A stretch of 64,000 nt of DNA, from NCBI RefSeq assembly GCF_000317475.1, contig NC_019729.1:3238501-3302500 (forward strand). The letters are read 5' to 3'. Below, in pieces: positions 1 through 8,592 of this stretch; position 1 is the stretch's first letter, and each line of letters starts with the position of its first letter. The notes beneath the pieces were generated by a model. The model ran no database searches. It had not been told where the DNA came from and was given only the letters and a program-made list of their open reading frames with translations. This DNA comes from Oscillatoria nigro-viridis PCC 7112 (GTDB lineage Bacteria > Cyanobacteriota > Cyanobacteriia > Cyanobacteriales > Microcoleaceae). The translations under genes and the position numbers were made by a program.

Positions 1-99
1 GTTAGTATTGATTATGAAGGCAAATTAATTTATATCAAATATATTCTCACCCATGCAGAGTATGATAAGGAGAAAGGGAAAAATGACCCTTACTTTTAA
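1..99 (+). CDS. HigB-type toxin, C-terminal fragment (cut by window start)
   Basis: Frame 1 is open from the first base to a TAA at 97-99 and encodes 32 residues ending ..ILTHAEYDKEKGKNDPYF. The stretch YIKYILTHAEYDK matches the conserved C-terminal strand of RelE-superfamily HigB toxins, which are ribosome-dependent mRNA endonucleases. The downstream antitoxin-like gene starts inside this one (ATG at 83), giving a 17-base overlap and the toxin-first order typical of higBA. The N-terminal part lies outside the window. The call rests on a short motif plus gene context, so it is likely rather than certain. Confidence 0.7.
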   Translation, partial: VSIDYEGKLIYIKYILTHAEYDKEKGKNDPYF

Positions 100-487
100 T
101 CCAGATAAATACAAAGAGTTATTGTCTCTGTACCAGCCGAAAATAATTAGAAATGAAGCGGATAATGAGAAGGCTCTGGCTATGGTGGAAGAGTTGATGC
201 ACCGGGGCGATCGCACTCCTGAAGAAGACGAGTTATATGAATTGCTGATTGCATTAATTGAAAAATTTGAGCAAGAATACTATGCACCGGGAGCCACAGC
301 TACTCCTAATTCAATATTGCTGTTTTTGATGGAACAAAGAGAGTTAAAGGCTGCGGATTTGGTGGGAGTTATGGGTTCTGAAACAAGAGTGTATGAAGTG
401 GTTAATGGCGATCGAGATATTGGTAAAGAATTGGCGTTGATTTTGGGTAGTTTTTTTCATGTAGAGCCGAGTTTGTTTTCTAATTAA
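83..487 (+). CDS. HigA-like antitoxin / HTH transcriptional regulator
   Basis: The protein is 134 aa when started at ATG 83, which has AAGGAG at 67-72 at good spacing; an upstream ATG at 53 would add ten residues with no ribosome site. The C-terminal half (LLFLMEQRELKAADLVGVMGSETRVYEV..) has the layout of an XRE-type helix-turn-helix as found in HigA antitoxins, following an acidic helical N-terminal part (EADNEKALAMVEELM) that usually contacts the toxin. It overlaps the HigB-like reading frame upstream. By analogy it should bind and neutralise the toxin and repress the shared operon; this role is inferred from family and arrangement. Confidence 0.75.
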   Translation: MTLTFNPDKYKELLSLYQPKIIRNEADNEKALAMVEELMHRGDRTPEEDELYELLIALIEKFEQEYYAPGATATPNSILLFLMEQRELKAADLVGVMGSETRVYEVVNGDRDIGKELALILGSFFHVEPSLFSN

Positions 488-530
488 GGGAAGTAGAGTA
501 TAGAAAAATAAGAAGTTGAAATGAGTGAAA

Positions 531-1031
531 TTATGGCAGCAGCGTGAGTGGCGATCGCCCGATCGCATCACAGCTTACTACAACTTCAACAAGAATGCTT
601 TGTTGAAACTCGCGCCAAATTTCATCTAAAATTTTGCGATCGCTCAAATCGCGATGCCACCAGTGGCTGCAGCCATAGTGACAATATTTGCAGTACCTGC
701 GCGCATCGGCAATTGCCAATAAACTCATTAACAGGAAAAAGGTTTTGATAGATTCTGAGGGTGGCAGTTTCAAAAGCTTTGCCATTTGTTCTTTTAATCG
801 CCCTCTAGTCAGCAACACACAAGGGGTGTAAGTTGGGCGAAGTTTTGATTTGGCAATTGCTAGGGAAACATCTTCTTCTCGCGCCCCTGCTTGGAGAACC
901 ATGTAGGATAGCCACTGCAATATTTCCTGCTGGTATGCGGTTGGGAAGCTTAAAAACCAGTTTTTTGCATCTTCTTGGCTAATTAATTCTTGTTGAATTT
1001 GATTGATTTTAATTTCATCGGCTAGATTCAT
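531..1031 (-). CDS. DUF5958-like conserved protein
   Basis: This 166-aa protein starts MNLADEIKINQIQQELISQEDA and contains LSYMVLQAGAREEDVSLAIAKSKLRPTYTPCVLL, a pattern I associate with the DUF5958 family (function unknown). A second conserved part, ARRYCKYCHYGCSHWWHRDL, has three cysteines and three histidines in a short span, so metal binding is possible but unproven. It lies 20 bases downstream of a ribbon-helix-helix gene on the same strand, so the two may be cotranscribed. The last 25 or so residues after EIWREF look less conserved. Family assignment is from memory of the motif only. Confidence 0.6.
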   Translation of the reverse strand: MNLADEIKINQIQQELISQEDAKNWFLSFPTAYQQEILQWLSYMVLQAGAREEDVSLAIAKSKLRPTYTPCVLLTRGRLKEQMAKLLKLPPSESIKTFFLLMSLLAIADARRYCKYCHYGCSHWWHRDLSDRKILDEIWREFQQSILVEVVVSCDAIGRSPLTLLP

Positions 1032-1051
1032 TTGCCTCTCCTAAGTCTGGC

Positions 1052-1222
1052 TCAAATATCTGTTGATTTGAGCTTGCCGGATGCTTTTGCTCGATCGATC
1101 GCCTCTTGAATCAGAAGGTAGACAAAGTTGGAGATCGATCGCTTTTCGAGATCGCACAACTTTTCTAATTCCTTTTTAGCCTGTGTTGGCAAAACCACTG
1201 AAATCCGCTCGCTGTCGCTCAT
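1052..1222 (-). CDS. Ribbon-helix-helix (CopG/Arc-like) DNA-binding protein
   Basis: A 56-aa product starting at MSDSERISVVLP. The pattern of a short beta strand (RISVVLP) followed by two helices (QAKKELEKLCDLEKRSISNFVYLLIQEAI) is that of ribbon-helix-helix regulators, often antitoxins or plasmid-type repressors. A longer open frame to 1282 exists, but its N-terminus (MHELDGRGG..) is not family-like, so the internal ATG is preferred. It sits just upstream of the DUF5958-like gene and could be a repressor for that pair; I see no obvious toxin partner. Confidence 0.7.
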   Translation of the reverse strand: MSDSERISVVLPTQAKKELEKLCDLEKRSISNFVYLLIQEAIDRAKASGKLKSTDI

Positions 1223-1423
1223 GCCTTGCAATCTGTTGGAAGTTTCCCCTATTGTGCCACCTCGCCCGTCCAGCTCGTGCATCCACAGTCAGCTTTATGC
1301 TTACTTATGCACACTAATGCTTACTTTGTGTTATTTTTATGGGTAATGTCAGAAGCCAGCGCATCCACCGACCAAGTTTCTGCGCTGGCTCTGGCTCCGT
1401 TTAGCAATGGAGACTCCTCTATT

Positions 1424-1606
1424 ATGAAATACGAAGGATACTTGAAGCCGTGGGCAGTAGCCCGCTTGCTTCCCACTTTGCAATGGGCGATCGTCGGTCG
1501 CTATCGCAGCCGATCGGATGCGGAGGGACATCTTCAGTTGTTTCGGCAACGAGTACCCAACATCCGATTTGAAGTGGTGTTTGATTTACCCTCTCGCCGA
1601 GGATAA
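1424..1606 (+). CDS. Small conserved cyanobacterial hypothetical protein
   Basis: A 60-aa basic protein (KYEGYLKPWAVARLLP..GRYRSRSDAEGHLQLFRQ..VRFEVVFD). I know similar short proteins from filamentous cyanobacteria but not a function. The start at ATG 1424 has GGAGA at 1410-1414; an alternative in-frame ATG at 1346 would add 26 residues of Ser/Ala-rich sequence that look less constrained. The alternating hydrophobic/charged pattern suggests a small alpha/beta fold. No membrane segment or signal peptide is seen. It is divergent from the ribbon-helix-helix gene and convergent with the RTX gene. Confidence 0.5.
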   Translation: MKYEGYLKPWAVARLLPTLQWAIVGRYRSRSDAEGHLQLFRQRVPNIRFEVVFDLPSRRG

Positions 1607-1716
1607 GTTTTTTGAGGGAGGGTTTTTGATAAGTTAACTGTCAAATTATCGAGGGCGATCGCACTTTTGGACGTGAAGGGCGATCGCTTTAATTCTAAAC
1701 TTGTCTGACGACTAGA

Positions 1717-4707
1717 CTAGAGGATGATAAAATTCGCGGCAGTTAGGGGATCTTTATGGAATATTTGAATTGTATTTCCAGGACTGAGGGTGATCCGAGA
1801 AAAAAGCTCTCCAGTAAAAGAATTTGGGCCATTAAAGAAGTTTCCTGGTGCTGCTAAAACATCAGATCCACTGCTAAAACCAAGACTAGCAGCTAACTGT
1901 ATCTTGTCATCAGCCACTACAAAATCACCGATCTGATCTTGACCATTTGCTGCCCCAAAGACAAAAGTATCCTGACCTCCACCACCATAGAGCAGGTCAT
2001 TCCCAGCACCTCCAATCAGGCTATCATTGCCAGCGACACCGTAAATGCGATCGTTACCGCCTAAACCGTTGAGAGTATCAGGCAAACTTGTGCCAAGGAC
2101 TTTATCATCGCCCTCCGTTGCAGCGGTTGGCGTTGAATCTTGAACAGTAAATCCGTCAAATGTGTAGCCAATATCCGCCAACAGTGACAAGTCAACTTTA
2201 GTGGGGATTCGTAACCCTGCACCGCCGCCGTCACCAAGAAGAGATGGTAATCCACCACTGCTGACAATACTGATTAAATGAGATAAGTCAGGAGCGGGTT
2301 TAAGAGGCATAGGATTCCCCCCATTAGCAGCCTTGGCGTTGGGGCCGTCAAAAGAGCTTCCATTGATTCGCGCGCTGAAAGCTGGTGCTCCATTAGTAAA
2401 CCCCAGTGCGTGTTGTAATTCGTGCATGGCACTAATAAAAAGGCTGGGAACAGCACCGACAGGATTGCCAGGTTCGCTGGGAGTGTCAGTAAAGTCAAAT
2501 GGCGTTGAATCCACAAAATAGGAGATATTAGTATCAAAAGCAATGCTGCCTACAAAAGGTTCGTAATTTACTCCGTCGATTCGATCGCGGAAAGCTTTTG
2601 GATCGGAATACCCGTAAGTTATCCCCGCAGCATTGATAGGACCAGCGCCTACAAAGATCAGGAGATCGTCAATTTCCCGATCTAAAACCACAGTCTCTAT
2701 CTCTTGTGTAGAAGGATTCTGCACTGAAAGTTTAGTGCCAAGGGGAATGTTTTCAAATTCATCTTGAATGACAGATTCCCAGTAGGTAGCTGCGGATTCT
2801 AAAACAGCTTGACGGTTGGGGTTATTCTTGAAAAACCCAGTCGTATCAAACCGATAGTCGAATTCAATGTTAAAAGTGCTCACAAAAGAAGGGGCACTGG
2901 CGCGACCTTCAACTTTACCTACAGTTTCGTAGTGTTCCAAAGCATTTTTTACGCTCCCAGTAGAAATAGCCTTGGTTGCATCGTAATTCATCATTAGATA
3001 GAATTTTTCATCAAACGCTGTCGGTTTTACACGTGCAGGCGTCGGAGTCGTCACAGGCGTCGGAGTCGTCACAGGCGTCGGCGTCGTCACAGGTGTCGGA
3101 GTCGTCACAGGCGTCGGAGTCGTCACAGGCGTCGGAGTCGTCACAGGCGTCGGCGTCGTCACAGGTGTCGGAGTCGTCACAGGCGTCGGAGTCGTCACAG
3201 GAGTTGGCGTCGAAACGATCGCAATATCCGCAGCACTCAGAGAAGTCACACTTCCAAATAAAATGCTCCCTCCACCATTTCCCAAGGGAAGAGACAACCC
3301 CTCAGTAGTAGTTTGCAAGGCCGCGATCGCACTCGACACATCAGTAAAACCATAATCCGCAGATAGCTGCAACTTGTCCTGACCGCTTTGGAAGTCAGAA
3401 ATAGTATCATTACCCTGACTCAAGCTGGGAACTGAACCGTAGATAAATAAATCTGGCCCATCACCGCCACTCAGGGAGTCATTACCACCGCCGCCGCTGA
3501 GAGTATCCGGCCCCGTACCGCCAAATAGCACGTCAGCAAAAGCCGTCCCCGTGAAGTTGTCAGCAAAAGCGCTGCCGGTAACGTTAACAGCTAAAGTGAA
3601 AGTCCCGAAGTTTTGGGCGACAGCCGCAGTAGAAGTAGAAAAATCAAACAGCCCGCTAGTAGGCGCCGGCGTCGGAGTTGTGACAGGTGTCGGAGTCGTC
3701 ACAGGCGTCGGAGTTGTGACAGGCGTCGGAGTCGTCACAGGTGTCGGAGTCGTCACAGGTGTCGGAGTCGTCACAGGCGTCGGAGTCGTCACAGGTGTCG
3801 GAGTCGTCACAGGTGTCGGAGTCGTCACAGGCGTCGGCGCTGGCGTCGGAGTCGTCACAGGCGTCGGAGTGGTTGCACTTGGGGTGATTGAAGGCTTCGG
3901 CTCCGGTGTCGGAGTCGTCACAGGCGCAGGCGTCGGAGTCGTCACAGGCGCAGGCGTTGGTGCAGGTGTCGGTGCAGGCGTCGGTGCAGGTGTCGGTGCA
4001 GGCGTCGGTGCAGGTGTCGGTGCAGGCGTCGGCAAAGGCGCAGGCGTCAGACTCACAATCCTGCTAGAATCAGCAATAGTCAATCTGCCGTCACCCTCCA
4101 AAACTGCCAAATATTGCCTTGTTACCTCATCCTGAATAATCGTGTAGCCAGAATAAACCCCTTTACCCACATAAATTTTGAGGTCATCCAACCCAAGGTC
4201 GTTGCTTAACTTAATTACATCCTCACCGTCTGTATAGTCAACAATAAAGTCCGCATCCAAAAGCTGAGGGCCGCCAGTAGTCTTACCGATAAAGAAAGTG
4301 TCATTACCATTCCCCCCAGTTAATGTATCTGCTCCCTTATCTCCATAGAGAATGTCATTCCCGAAGTTGCCAAATAAGCTGTCATTACCTTTACCACCGT
4401 AAACTGTATCGTTATCTATTCCGCCATCAACTGTATCCTCGCCTTCGTTGCCGTATATCAAGTTATCTCCAGCATTAGCAAATAGTCGATCGTCACCTTT
4501 GCCGCCGTAAACTGTATCCTTACCTTGGCCACCGTAGACGGTATCATTACCTTCATTACTGTATAGCTTGTCATCTCCTTGCTGGCCGTAGATTAAGTCG
4601 TCTCCATCACGGCCAAACACTAAGTCAGAGCCTTGTTGTCCAAATATTAAATCTGCATCGGGGGTGCCATTGAGAGTATCGTCAGCCAACGTTCCATTAA
4701 TGTTCAT
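1717..4707 (-). CDS. RTX exoprotein with HExxH metalloprotease domain and Thr-Pro linkers
   Basis: A 996-aa modular secreted protein. Residues 1-140 are RTX nonapeptides (GGxGxDxLYG type, calcium-binding beta-roll), and 141-215 are an RTX-associated domain. Residues 220-350 form a Pro/Ala/Thr linker, 370-490 a second RTX block, and 498-558 a linker of TPTPVT hexapeptides. Residues 566-605 carry a motif of the HY..VGKVEGR type seen in cyanobacterial exoproteins. Residues 606-855 form a metalloprotease domain with HELQHALGF at 762-770 (two zinc His and the catalytic Glu), and 865-996 a C-terminal RTX block. There is no N-terminal signal peptide; the C-terminal RTX end fits type I (ABC/HlyD/TolC) export. 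No exporter genes are in the window. The gene is single, with its stop facing the preceding small gene. Protease activity is inferred from the motif; H810 is a possible third zinc ligand. Confidence 0.85.
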   Translation of the reverse strand: MNINGTLADDTLNGTPDADLIFGQQGSDLVFGRDGDDLIYGQQGDDKLYSNEGNDTVYGGQGKDTVYGGKGDDRLFANAGDNLIYGNEGEDTVDGGIDNDTVYGGKGNDSLFGNFGNDILYGDKGADTLTGGNGNDTFFIGKTTGGPQLLDADFIVDYTDGEDVIKLSNDLGLDDLKIYVGKGVYSGYTIIQDEVTRQYLAVLEGDGRLTIADSSRIVSLTPAPLPTPAPTPAPTPAPTPAPTPAPTPAPTPAPVTTPTPAPVTTPTPEPKPSITPSATTPTPVTTPTPAPTPVTTPTPVTTPTPVTTPTPVTTPTPVTTPTPVTTPTPVTTPTPVTTPTPVTTPTPAPTSGLFDFSTSTAAVAQNFGTFTLAVNVTGSAFADNFTGTAFADVLFGGTGPDTLSGGGGNDSLSGGDGPDLFIYGSVPSLSQGNDTISDFQSGQDKLQLSADYGFTDVSSAIAALQTTTEGLSLPLGNGGGSILFGSVTSLSAADIAIVSTPTPVTTPTPVTTPTPVTTPTPVTTPTPVTTPTPVTTPTPVTTPTPVTTPTPVTTPTPARVKPTAFDEKFYLMMNYDATKAISTGSVKNALEHYETVGKVEGRASAPSFVSTFNIEFDYRFDTTGFFKNNPNRQAVLESAATYWESVIQDEFENIPLGTKLSVQNPSTQEIETVVLDREIDDLLIFVGAGPINAAGITYGYSDPKAFRDRIDGVNYEPFVGSIAFDTNISYFVDSTPFDFTDTPSEPGNPVGAVPSLFISAMHELQHALGFTNGAPAFSARINGSSFDGPNAKAANGGNPMPLKPAPDLSHLISIVSSGGLPSLLGDGGGAGLRIPTKVDLSLLADIGYTFDGFTVQDSTPTAATEGDDKVLGTSLPDTLNGLGGNDRIYGVAGNDSLIGGAGNDLLYGGGGQDTFVFGAANGQDQIGDFVVADDKIQLAASLGFSSGSDVLAAPGNFFNGPNSFTGELFSRITLSPGNTIQIFHKDPLTAANFIIL
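3036..3209. repeat. 18-bp tandem array coding for TPTPVT linker (second linker)
   Basis: About nine tandem copies of an 18-base unit (GTCACAGGCGTCGGAGTC on the + strand, with a few third-position changes such as GGCGTC or GGTGTC). Each unit codes for the hexapeptide TPTPVT on the minus strand. The near identity at DNA level indicates recent expansion, and the unit length keeps frame whatever the copy number. A related array lies at 3669-3850 in the same gene. Confidence 0.9.
3669..4046. repeat. Tandem array for first Thr-Pro / Ala-Pro linker
   Basis: Positions 3669-3850 repeat the same 18-base TPTPVT unit as the array at 3036-3209. Positions 3949-4046 hold a 12-base variant (GGTGCAGGCGTC on +) coding for TPAP. 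The two types are separated by a short unique piece around 3855-3945. Both are inside the RTX gene and code for an extended, proline-rich spacer between RTX blocks. Confidence 0.85.
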
Positions 4708-5244
4708 GTTGTAATCTCAGTGTGAATACTAGATTTATCCCTATTGGAGCTACAAGTCTTTCTCCATTTCTGAAAAAATGACTTGCTAGCCTGTATTTTT
4801 AGATCCTGCGATCGCCCTAAATTTATGCGAAGTCAGGGATTTGCCATGCAAGCAAAACTCTTGCATAGCAAGGCTTTCGTCGCGATCGCACTCACAAAGA
4901 ACTCAGTCTGCAGAAGGCGCTTTGCAGCCTCCCATTTATTTATCAGGGGCAAATCCAGAAAATTATGCAAAATCCCAGAAAATAAATAAAAAAAATTACT
5001 GGCAGTGGCCGAAACTAGAGTCAAAGCGAGAAATTTACCAAAATTCAGCTTTACTCCCCTGTCGTCGGGTAGCTAACTGTAGTCAGTGACGGCTAAAAAG
5101 CGCTCCTACAAAGGTTTTGACTTTTAAATTTCATTACTTGCGCTGTCGCATTCACCGATCGCACGCTAGCTGAGTCTGGTAATAACCTGACACTTATCAG
5201 GAGTTATGTGAGAATTCCATCAGGAAATTTAGAGACACCCATCT
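4708..5244. other. Intergenic, no gene recognised
   Basis: A 537-base gap between the divergent RTX gene and the HTH gene. Open frames of 60-80 codons exist on both strands, but they have no ribosome sites, low-complexity composition and no family resemblance. It contains two HIP1-type sites and presumably both divergent promoters. I found no tRNA, riboswitch or clear terminator. Confidence 0.6.
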
Positions 5245-5733
5245 ATGGCATCCACAAACGATCGCTTCGTCGAAGCAGAAAGCCGCTGGGACTTAAAAAC
5301 TCTGTACTCGGACTTGGCCGCCGTTAAGGGAAAGCCTCTCACCCCCGTAGAAAAGCTGCATCTACGGGGGTTGCTTTGTGGCTACAGTCCCGCTGAAATC
5401 GCCGAAAAGCTGCAAAAGAATCCCAAGGGTGTTGAAACTGACCTGTGTGCCACTATTTATAAATACGTTAAAGCCTTTGTGGGTAAAGGCATTCAAAAAA
5501 TAGAAAACTGGAGAAATATTGCTGAATGGCTTGAGGATGCCGGATATAAAACTCAGTCGTCTGCTAAATTACCAGTCAAAGATTTATTACCTGAAAATTG
5601 TCTTGTTAATGTAACGAATATAAATATAGATAAAAATCAAATAGTATTTTTTATCAACCTGCGAATACCAACCTCACCCGATTCAGAACTGTCAATACAA
5701 AACTTAGATATCAACGATAACAATGCTAACTAA
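5245..5733 (+). CDS. Orphan HTH protein resembling the N-terminal domain of vWA-MoxR-associated proteins
   Basis: A 162-aa protein. Residues 15-80 (WDLKTLYSDLAAVKGKPLTPVEKLHLRGLL..SPAEIAEKLQKN..GVETDLCATIYKYVKAFVG) match a helix-turn-helix domain that in cyanobacteria usually heads large STAND, NB-ARC, TIR or protease proteins (the vMAP-type conflict proteins). Here the domain is followed only by a short tail (NCLVNVTNINIDKNQIVFFINL..) rich in Asn/Asp. It may be a stand-alone regulator, a fragment of a formerly larger protein, or an adaptor that pairs with similar domains elsewhere. The ATG at 5245 has AGGAAATTTAGAG upstream. Function is not known. Confidence 0.65.
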   Translation: MASTNDRFVEAESRWDLKTLYSDLAAVKGKPLTPVEKLHLRGLLCGYSPAEIAEKLQKNPKGVETDLCATIYKYVKAFVGKGIQKIENWRNIAEWLEDAGYKTQSSAKLPVKDLLPENCLVNVTNINIDKNQIVFFINLRIPTSPDSELSIQNLDINDNNAN

Positions 5734-5901
5734 AATTTTGCCACAATTCAACAGATTGGTAGGGTGTAGGGACTAAAATCAGGAAGCGCGATCGCACCTT
5801 TACCCGATCGCGCGGGGCGATCGCACACTGCATTTCTCCAATAAGGGCGATCGTACTTCTATTGTGCTACGATTCAATGAGAGCGTCAGTCACTAAAAAA
5901 C

Positions 5902-6282
5902 ATGGCAACAATTACCCTTCAAATTCCCGACGAACTGGCTCAACGTCTAGAACCTCTGCAAAATCGCTTGCCAGAATTGCTTTGGCAACTTCTAGAACTA
6001 ACTAAAAAGCCCACAACTATCGAGCAGGAAATCACCCCTCATAGTGGGGATCTTCCTGCAGTTTATCAAGAAGTCCTTGACTTTTTGATAAAGAGTCCAA
6101 TTCCACAAGACATTGTTAATTTCAAGGTTTCACAACAGGCTCAGACGCGCCTCCAAACTTTGCTTGACAAAAACCGCGAATCGACCCTAAATCCAATGGA
6201 AATAGCAGAATTAGATGTTTACGAACAGCTAGAACATCTGATGATTTTACTAAAATCAAGAGCCTACTCAGCGATTTTATAA
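5902..6282 (+). CDS. Hypothetical partner of HNH nuclease (antitoxin-like N-terminus)
   Basis: A 126-aa protein starting MATITLQIPDELAQRLEPLQNRLPELLWQLLEL. The first 30 residues form a strand-helix pattern like the N-termini of small ribbon-helix-helix or antitoxin-like proteins of cyanobacteria. The rest is helical (VYQEVLDFLIKSPIPQDIVNFKVS..). The stop codon directly abuts the ATG of the HNH nuclease (TAA at 6280-6282, ATG at 6283), so the two are almost surely cotranslated. A role as regulator, inhibitor or specificity partner of the nuclease is inferred from coupling only. I do not recognise a named family. Confidence 0.65.
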   Translation: MATITLQIPDELAQRLEPLQNRLPELLWQLLELTKKPTTIEQEITPHSGDLPAVYQEVLDFLIKSPIPQDIVNFKVSQQAQTRLQTLLDKNRESTLNPMEIAELDVYEQLEHLMILLKSRAYSAIL

Positions 6283-6696
6283 ATGACTTCTAGTTTAATT
6301 CCTGTCGAACTCCGCAGATTAGTTATTGAAAAAGCTTCAGGACGCTGTGAATATTGCCTGATTCATCAAGATGTTTCAATCTACAGCCATGAAGTAGACC
6401 ATATCATTGCCTTAAAACATGGGGGTAAAACTCGTGCTGAGAATCTCGCTCTTTCTTGTTTATCTTGTAACCGCTATAAAGGTTCCGATCTAGCTACTAT
6501 AGACCCAATTAATGAGGAAATTGTCCCTTTGTTTAATCCACGCCGTCTGGTATGGGACGAACATTTTGTTCTTAATGATGCCAGAATAGAAGGCATCACT
6601 CAGATTGGTCAAGCTACTGCAAGATTACTCAAACTCAATGCTCCAAATCGCATACTTGAGCGTCAAGTTTTGATTCATCAAGGACGGTATCCATAA
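6283..6696 (+). CDS. HNH endonuclease
   Basis: A 137-aa protein with a complete HNH motif: CEYC (residues 23-26), HEVDHIIALKHGG with the catalytic HxxDH-type His, AENLALSCLSCNRYKG with the Asn and a second CxxC zinc pair. This is the compact form common in cyanobacterial genomes and annotated simply as HNH endonuclease; such proteins nick or cut DNA and occur in restriction, defence and mobile contexts. Downstream lies a decayed zeta-toxin-like gene. The start codon abuts the stop of the upstream partner gene. Confidence 0.85.
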   Translation: MTSSLIPVELRRLVIEKASGRCEYCLIHQDVSIYSHEVDHIIALKHGGKTRAENLALSCLSCNRYKGSDLATIDPINEEIVPLFNPRRLVWDEHFVLNDARIEGITQIGQATARLLKLNAPNRILERQVLIHQGRYP

Positions 6697-6744
6697 ACAT
6701 TGAATTTGAGTTATAAAAGTATGAGTAAAATTTGAACTACAATT

Positions 6745-7199
6745 ATGCCAAATATTTACAAATATTTACAGTATTGGCGACCCGAAAGGTTCAGGTAAAA
6801 CTACAGTTTCTCTGAGATTATTACCCGATTTTTTAGAATTTTTGAATACGTAAATGCAGATGCGCCGCCCGAATCTCCCAATTCAATCCAGAGTCAGTCG
6901 CCATCCTCGCAGGACGCTTAATGATACAAACACTGCGAACTTTATCAGACTCTGGCACCGATTTCGCCTCCCTTGACAACTTTAGCCGATCGTAACTTTG
7001 CTCGATTCTTGAGAAACTGTAAAACTAAAGGCTACAGAATCCACCTGATGCAAGTTCTGGCTGCAATCTCCAGAAATCCCCATTGAACGGGTGCAACCCA
7101 GGTTGAAAGTGGCACAGTGGCCGACCTTCTCTTCCCGACATCGACCTAATTTCTCTCATATAGCTTTTGAGATAAATCGACCCTGGTTTTTTCAAATAA
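6745..7199 (+). pseudogene. Decayed zeta-toxin-like P-loop kinase
   Basis: Joining three frames gives a recognisable zeta-toxin/UDP-GlcNAc-kinase-like protein: MPNIY then IYSIGDPKGSGKTTVSLRLLPDFL (Walker A GDPKGSGKTT), then FEYVNADA, then ESVAILAGRLMIQTLRTLSDSGTDF, then TTLADRNFARFLRNCKTKGYRIHL, then LQSPEIPIERVQ. The first frame break is explained by a perfect 10-base tandem duplication (AATATTTACA at 6751-6760 and 6761-6770). Further shifts occur near 6845, 6890, 6980 and 7065. No full product can be made. It was probably a toxin or phosphotransferase in the same group as the HNH pair. Confidence 0.8.
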
Positions 7200-7533
7200 G
7201 CCCGTGAAGCGCAGCTATCGCGTAGAGCATCGCCCAACCTCAGACCGAAGTCATCAAATAACCAATAACCAATAACAAATAACAGAACTAATGTCAACAG
7301 TGTTTTTTCGGAAATATTAAAGCTTAAATAACAATTGCTACCGACATTTTCAAATTATAGCACTTTGTTCAAAGTATTTGAACAAAGTGCTAAGTTATTA
7401 AAGATTCTATAAAAGTGACACATAAGTCTTTACATTGTCGATCGCTATTTTGTTATTCTATTAGTAAGTTTCATTCTAGCGACTGAATTTTTGTACCACA
7501 GTCCTACCCCTAAACAGAACGGCAGTTTCCACA
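7200..7533. promoter_or_regulatory. Intergenic upstream of UDP-xylose synthase with perfect 16-bp inverted repeat
   Basis: The gap contains a perfect inverted repeat at 7358-7392: arm TAGCACTTTGTTCAAA, 3-base centre GTA, and the exact reverse complement. It is A/T-rich outside the arms. It lies about 140 bases before the ATG of the sugar-nucleotide gene, so it could be an operator, an attenuator hairpin or a remnant of a palindromic element. There is no T-tract on either side, which argues against a simple terminator. Confidence 0.7.
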
Positions 7534-8472
7534 ATGAGAATTTTAGTCACAGGCGGTGCGGGTTTCCTCGGTTCCCACCTAATCGATCGCTTAATGGCCC
7601 AAGGACATGAGGTAGTCTGCCTGGATAATTTTTACACCGGGACTAAACGCAATATCCTCAAATGGCTCGACAACCCGTATTTTGAGCTGATCCGCCACGA
7701 CATCACGGAACCGATTCGGTTAGAGGTAGATCAGATTTACCATCTGGCCTGTCCCGCTTCCCCAATACACTATCAGTACAACCCTGTCAAGACCATTAAA
7801 ACAAACGTCATCGGCACGATGAATATGTTGGGATTGGCCAAACGGGTGAAAGCAAGATTCTTTCTAGCTTCCACTTCCGAAGTGTACGGAGATCCTGACG
7901 TACATCCACAAACAGAAGATTATCGCGGCAACGTTAATTGTATCGGGATTCGGAGCTGTTATGATGAAGGCAAGCGAGTAGCTGAAACCCTATCTTTTGA
8001 TTACCACCGTCAAAATGGTGTAGACATTCGAGTTGTCCGAATTTTCAATACCTACGGCCCGAGAATGTTGGAAAATGACGGCAGAGTAGTGAGCAATTTT
8101 ATTGCTCAAGCTTTGCGGAATCAACCGCTGACAGTATACGGCGACGGTTCCCAAACGCGAAGTTTCTGCTACGTTTCTGATTTGGTGGAAGGATTTATTC
8201 GTTTGATGAATAGCGACCAAATCGGGCCGATGAATTTGGGTAATCCCGGCGAATACACTATTTTGGAACTGGCACAAAAAATTCAAAACACAATTAATCC
8301 GGGGGCAGAAATTATCTTTAAACCGCTGCCGGAAGACGATCCAAAACAGCGACAACCTGATATTACTCGTGCTAAAAATTGGTTGGGGTGGGAGCCAACT
8401 GTGCCGCTGGATCGAGGTTTAGAGTTGACTATAAAGGATTTTCGCGATCGCATTGAGGGAAACCAAAAGTAG
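7534..8472 (+). CDS. UDP-glucuronate decarboxylase (UDP-xylose synthase), SDR family
   Basis: A 312-aa extended short-chain dehydrogenase. The NAD-binding [10 protein letters not shown] is at residues 7-16. The UXS-typical [43 protein letters not shown] and [11 protein letters not shown] (catalytic Tyr and Lys) follow, then [15 protein letters not shown] [11 protein letters not shown]. It should convert UDP-glucuronate to UDP-xylose with bound NAD. The next gene encodes UDP-glucose dehydrogenase, which makes UDP-glucuronate, so the pair forms a two-step route to UDP-xylose for polysaccharide. Length and motif order match the soluble UXS family. Confidence 0.93.
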   Translation: MRILVTGGAGFLGSHLIDRLMAQGHEVVCLDNFYTGTKRNILKWLDNPYFELIRHDITEPIRLEVDQIYHLACPASPIHYQYNPVKTIKTNVIGTMNMLGLAKRVKARFFLASTSEVYGDPDVHPQTEDYRGNVNCIGIRSCYDEGKRVAETLSFDYHRQNGVDIRVVRIFNTYGPRMLENDGRVVSNFIAQALRNQPLTVYGDGSQTRSFCYVSDLVEGFIRLMNSDQIGPMNLGNPGEYTILELAQKIQNTINPGAEIIFKPLPEDDPKQRQPDITRAKNWLGWEPTVPLDRGLELTIKDFRDRIEGNQK

Positions 8473-8592
8473 AGAGTGGGAGAGAGGGAGACGGGGAGAC
8501 TGGGGGAGGGTAAAAATCTTCCGTATTCCCAATTCCCGATTCCCGATTCCCAATTCCTACCTGATTTATTTACTAACTTTGAGGAGATTTCT

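Noticed and set aside
3036..3850. Possible CRISPR-like array
   Set aside because: Units are contiguous 18-mers with no spacers and they code for a Thr-Pro linker.
3551..4135. Long + strand frame (GVGVVT repeats) opposite the RTX gene
   Set aside because: It is the mirror of the 18-base linker arrays; periodic DNA keeps all frames open. No ribosome site or family match.
4783..5089. Overlapping 60-80 aa frames upstream of the HTH gene
   Set aside because: No ribosome sites, no motif, all three overlap each other; treated as intergenic.
7025..7297. 90-aa minus-strand frame
   Set aside because: Overlaps the zeta-like pseudogene antisense and has no family features.
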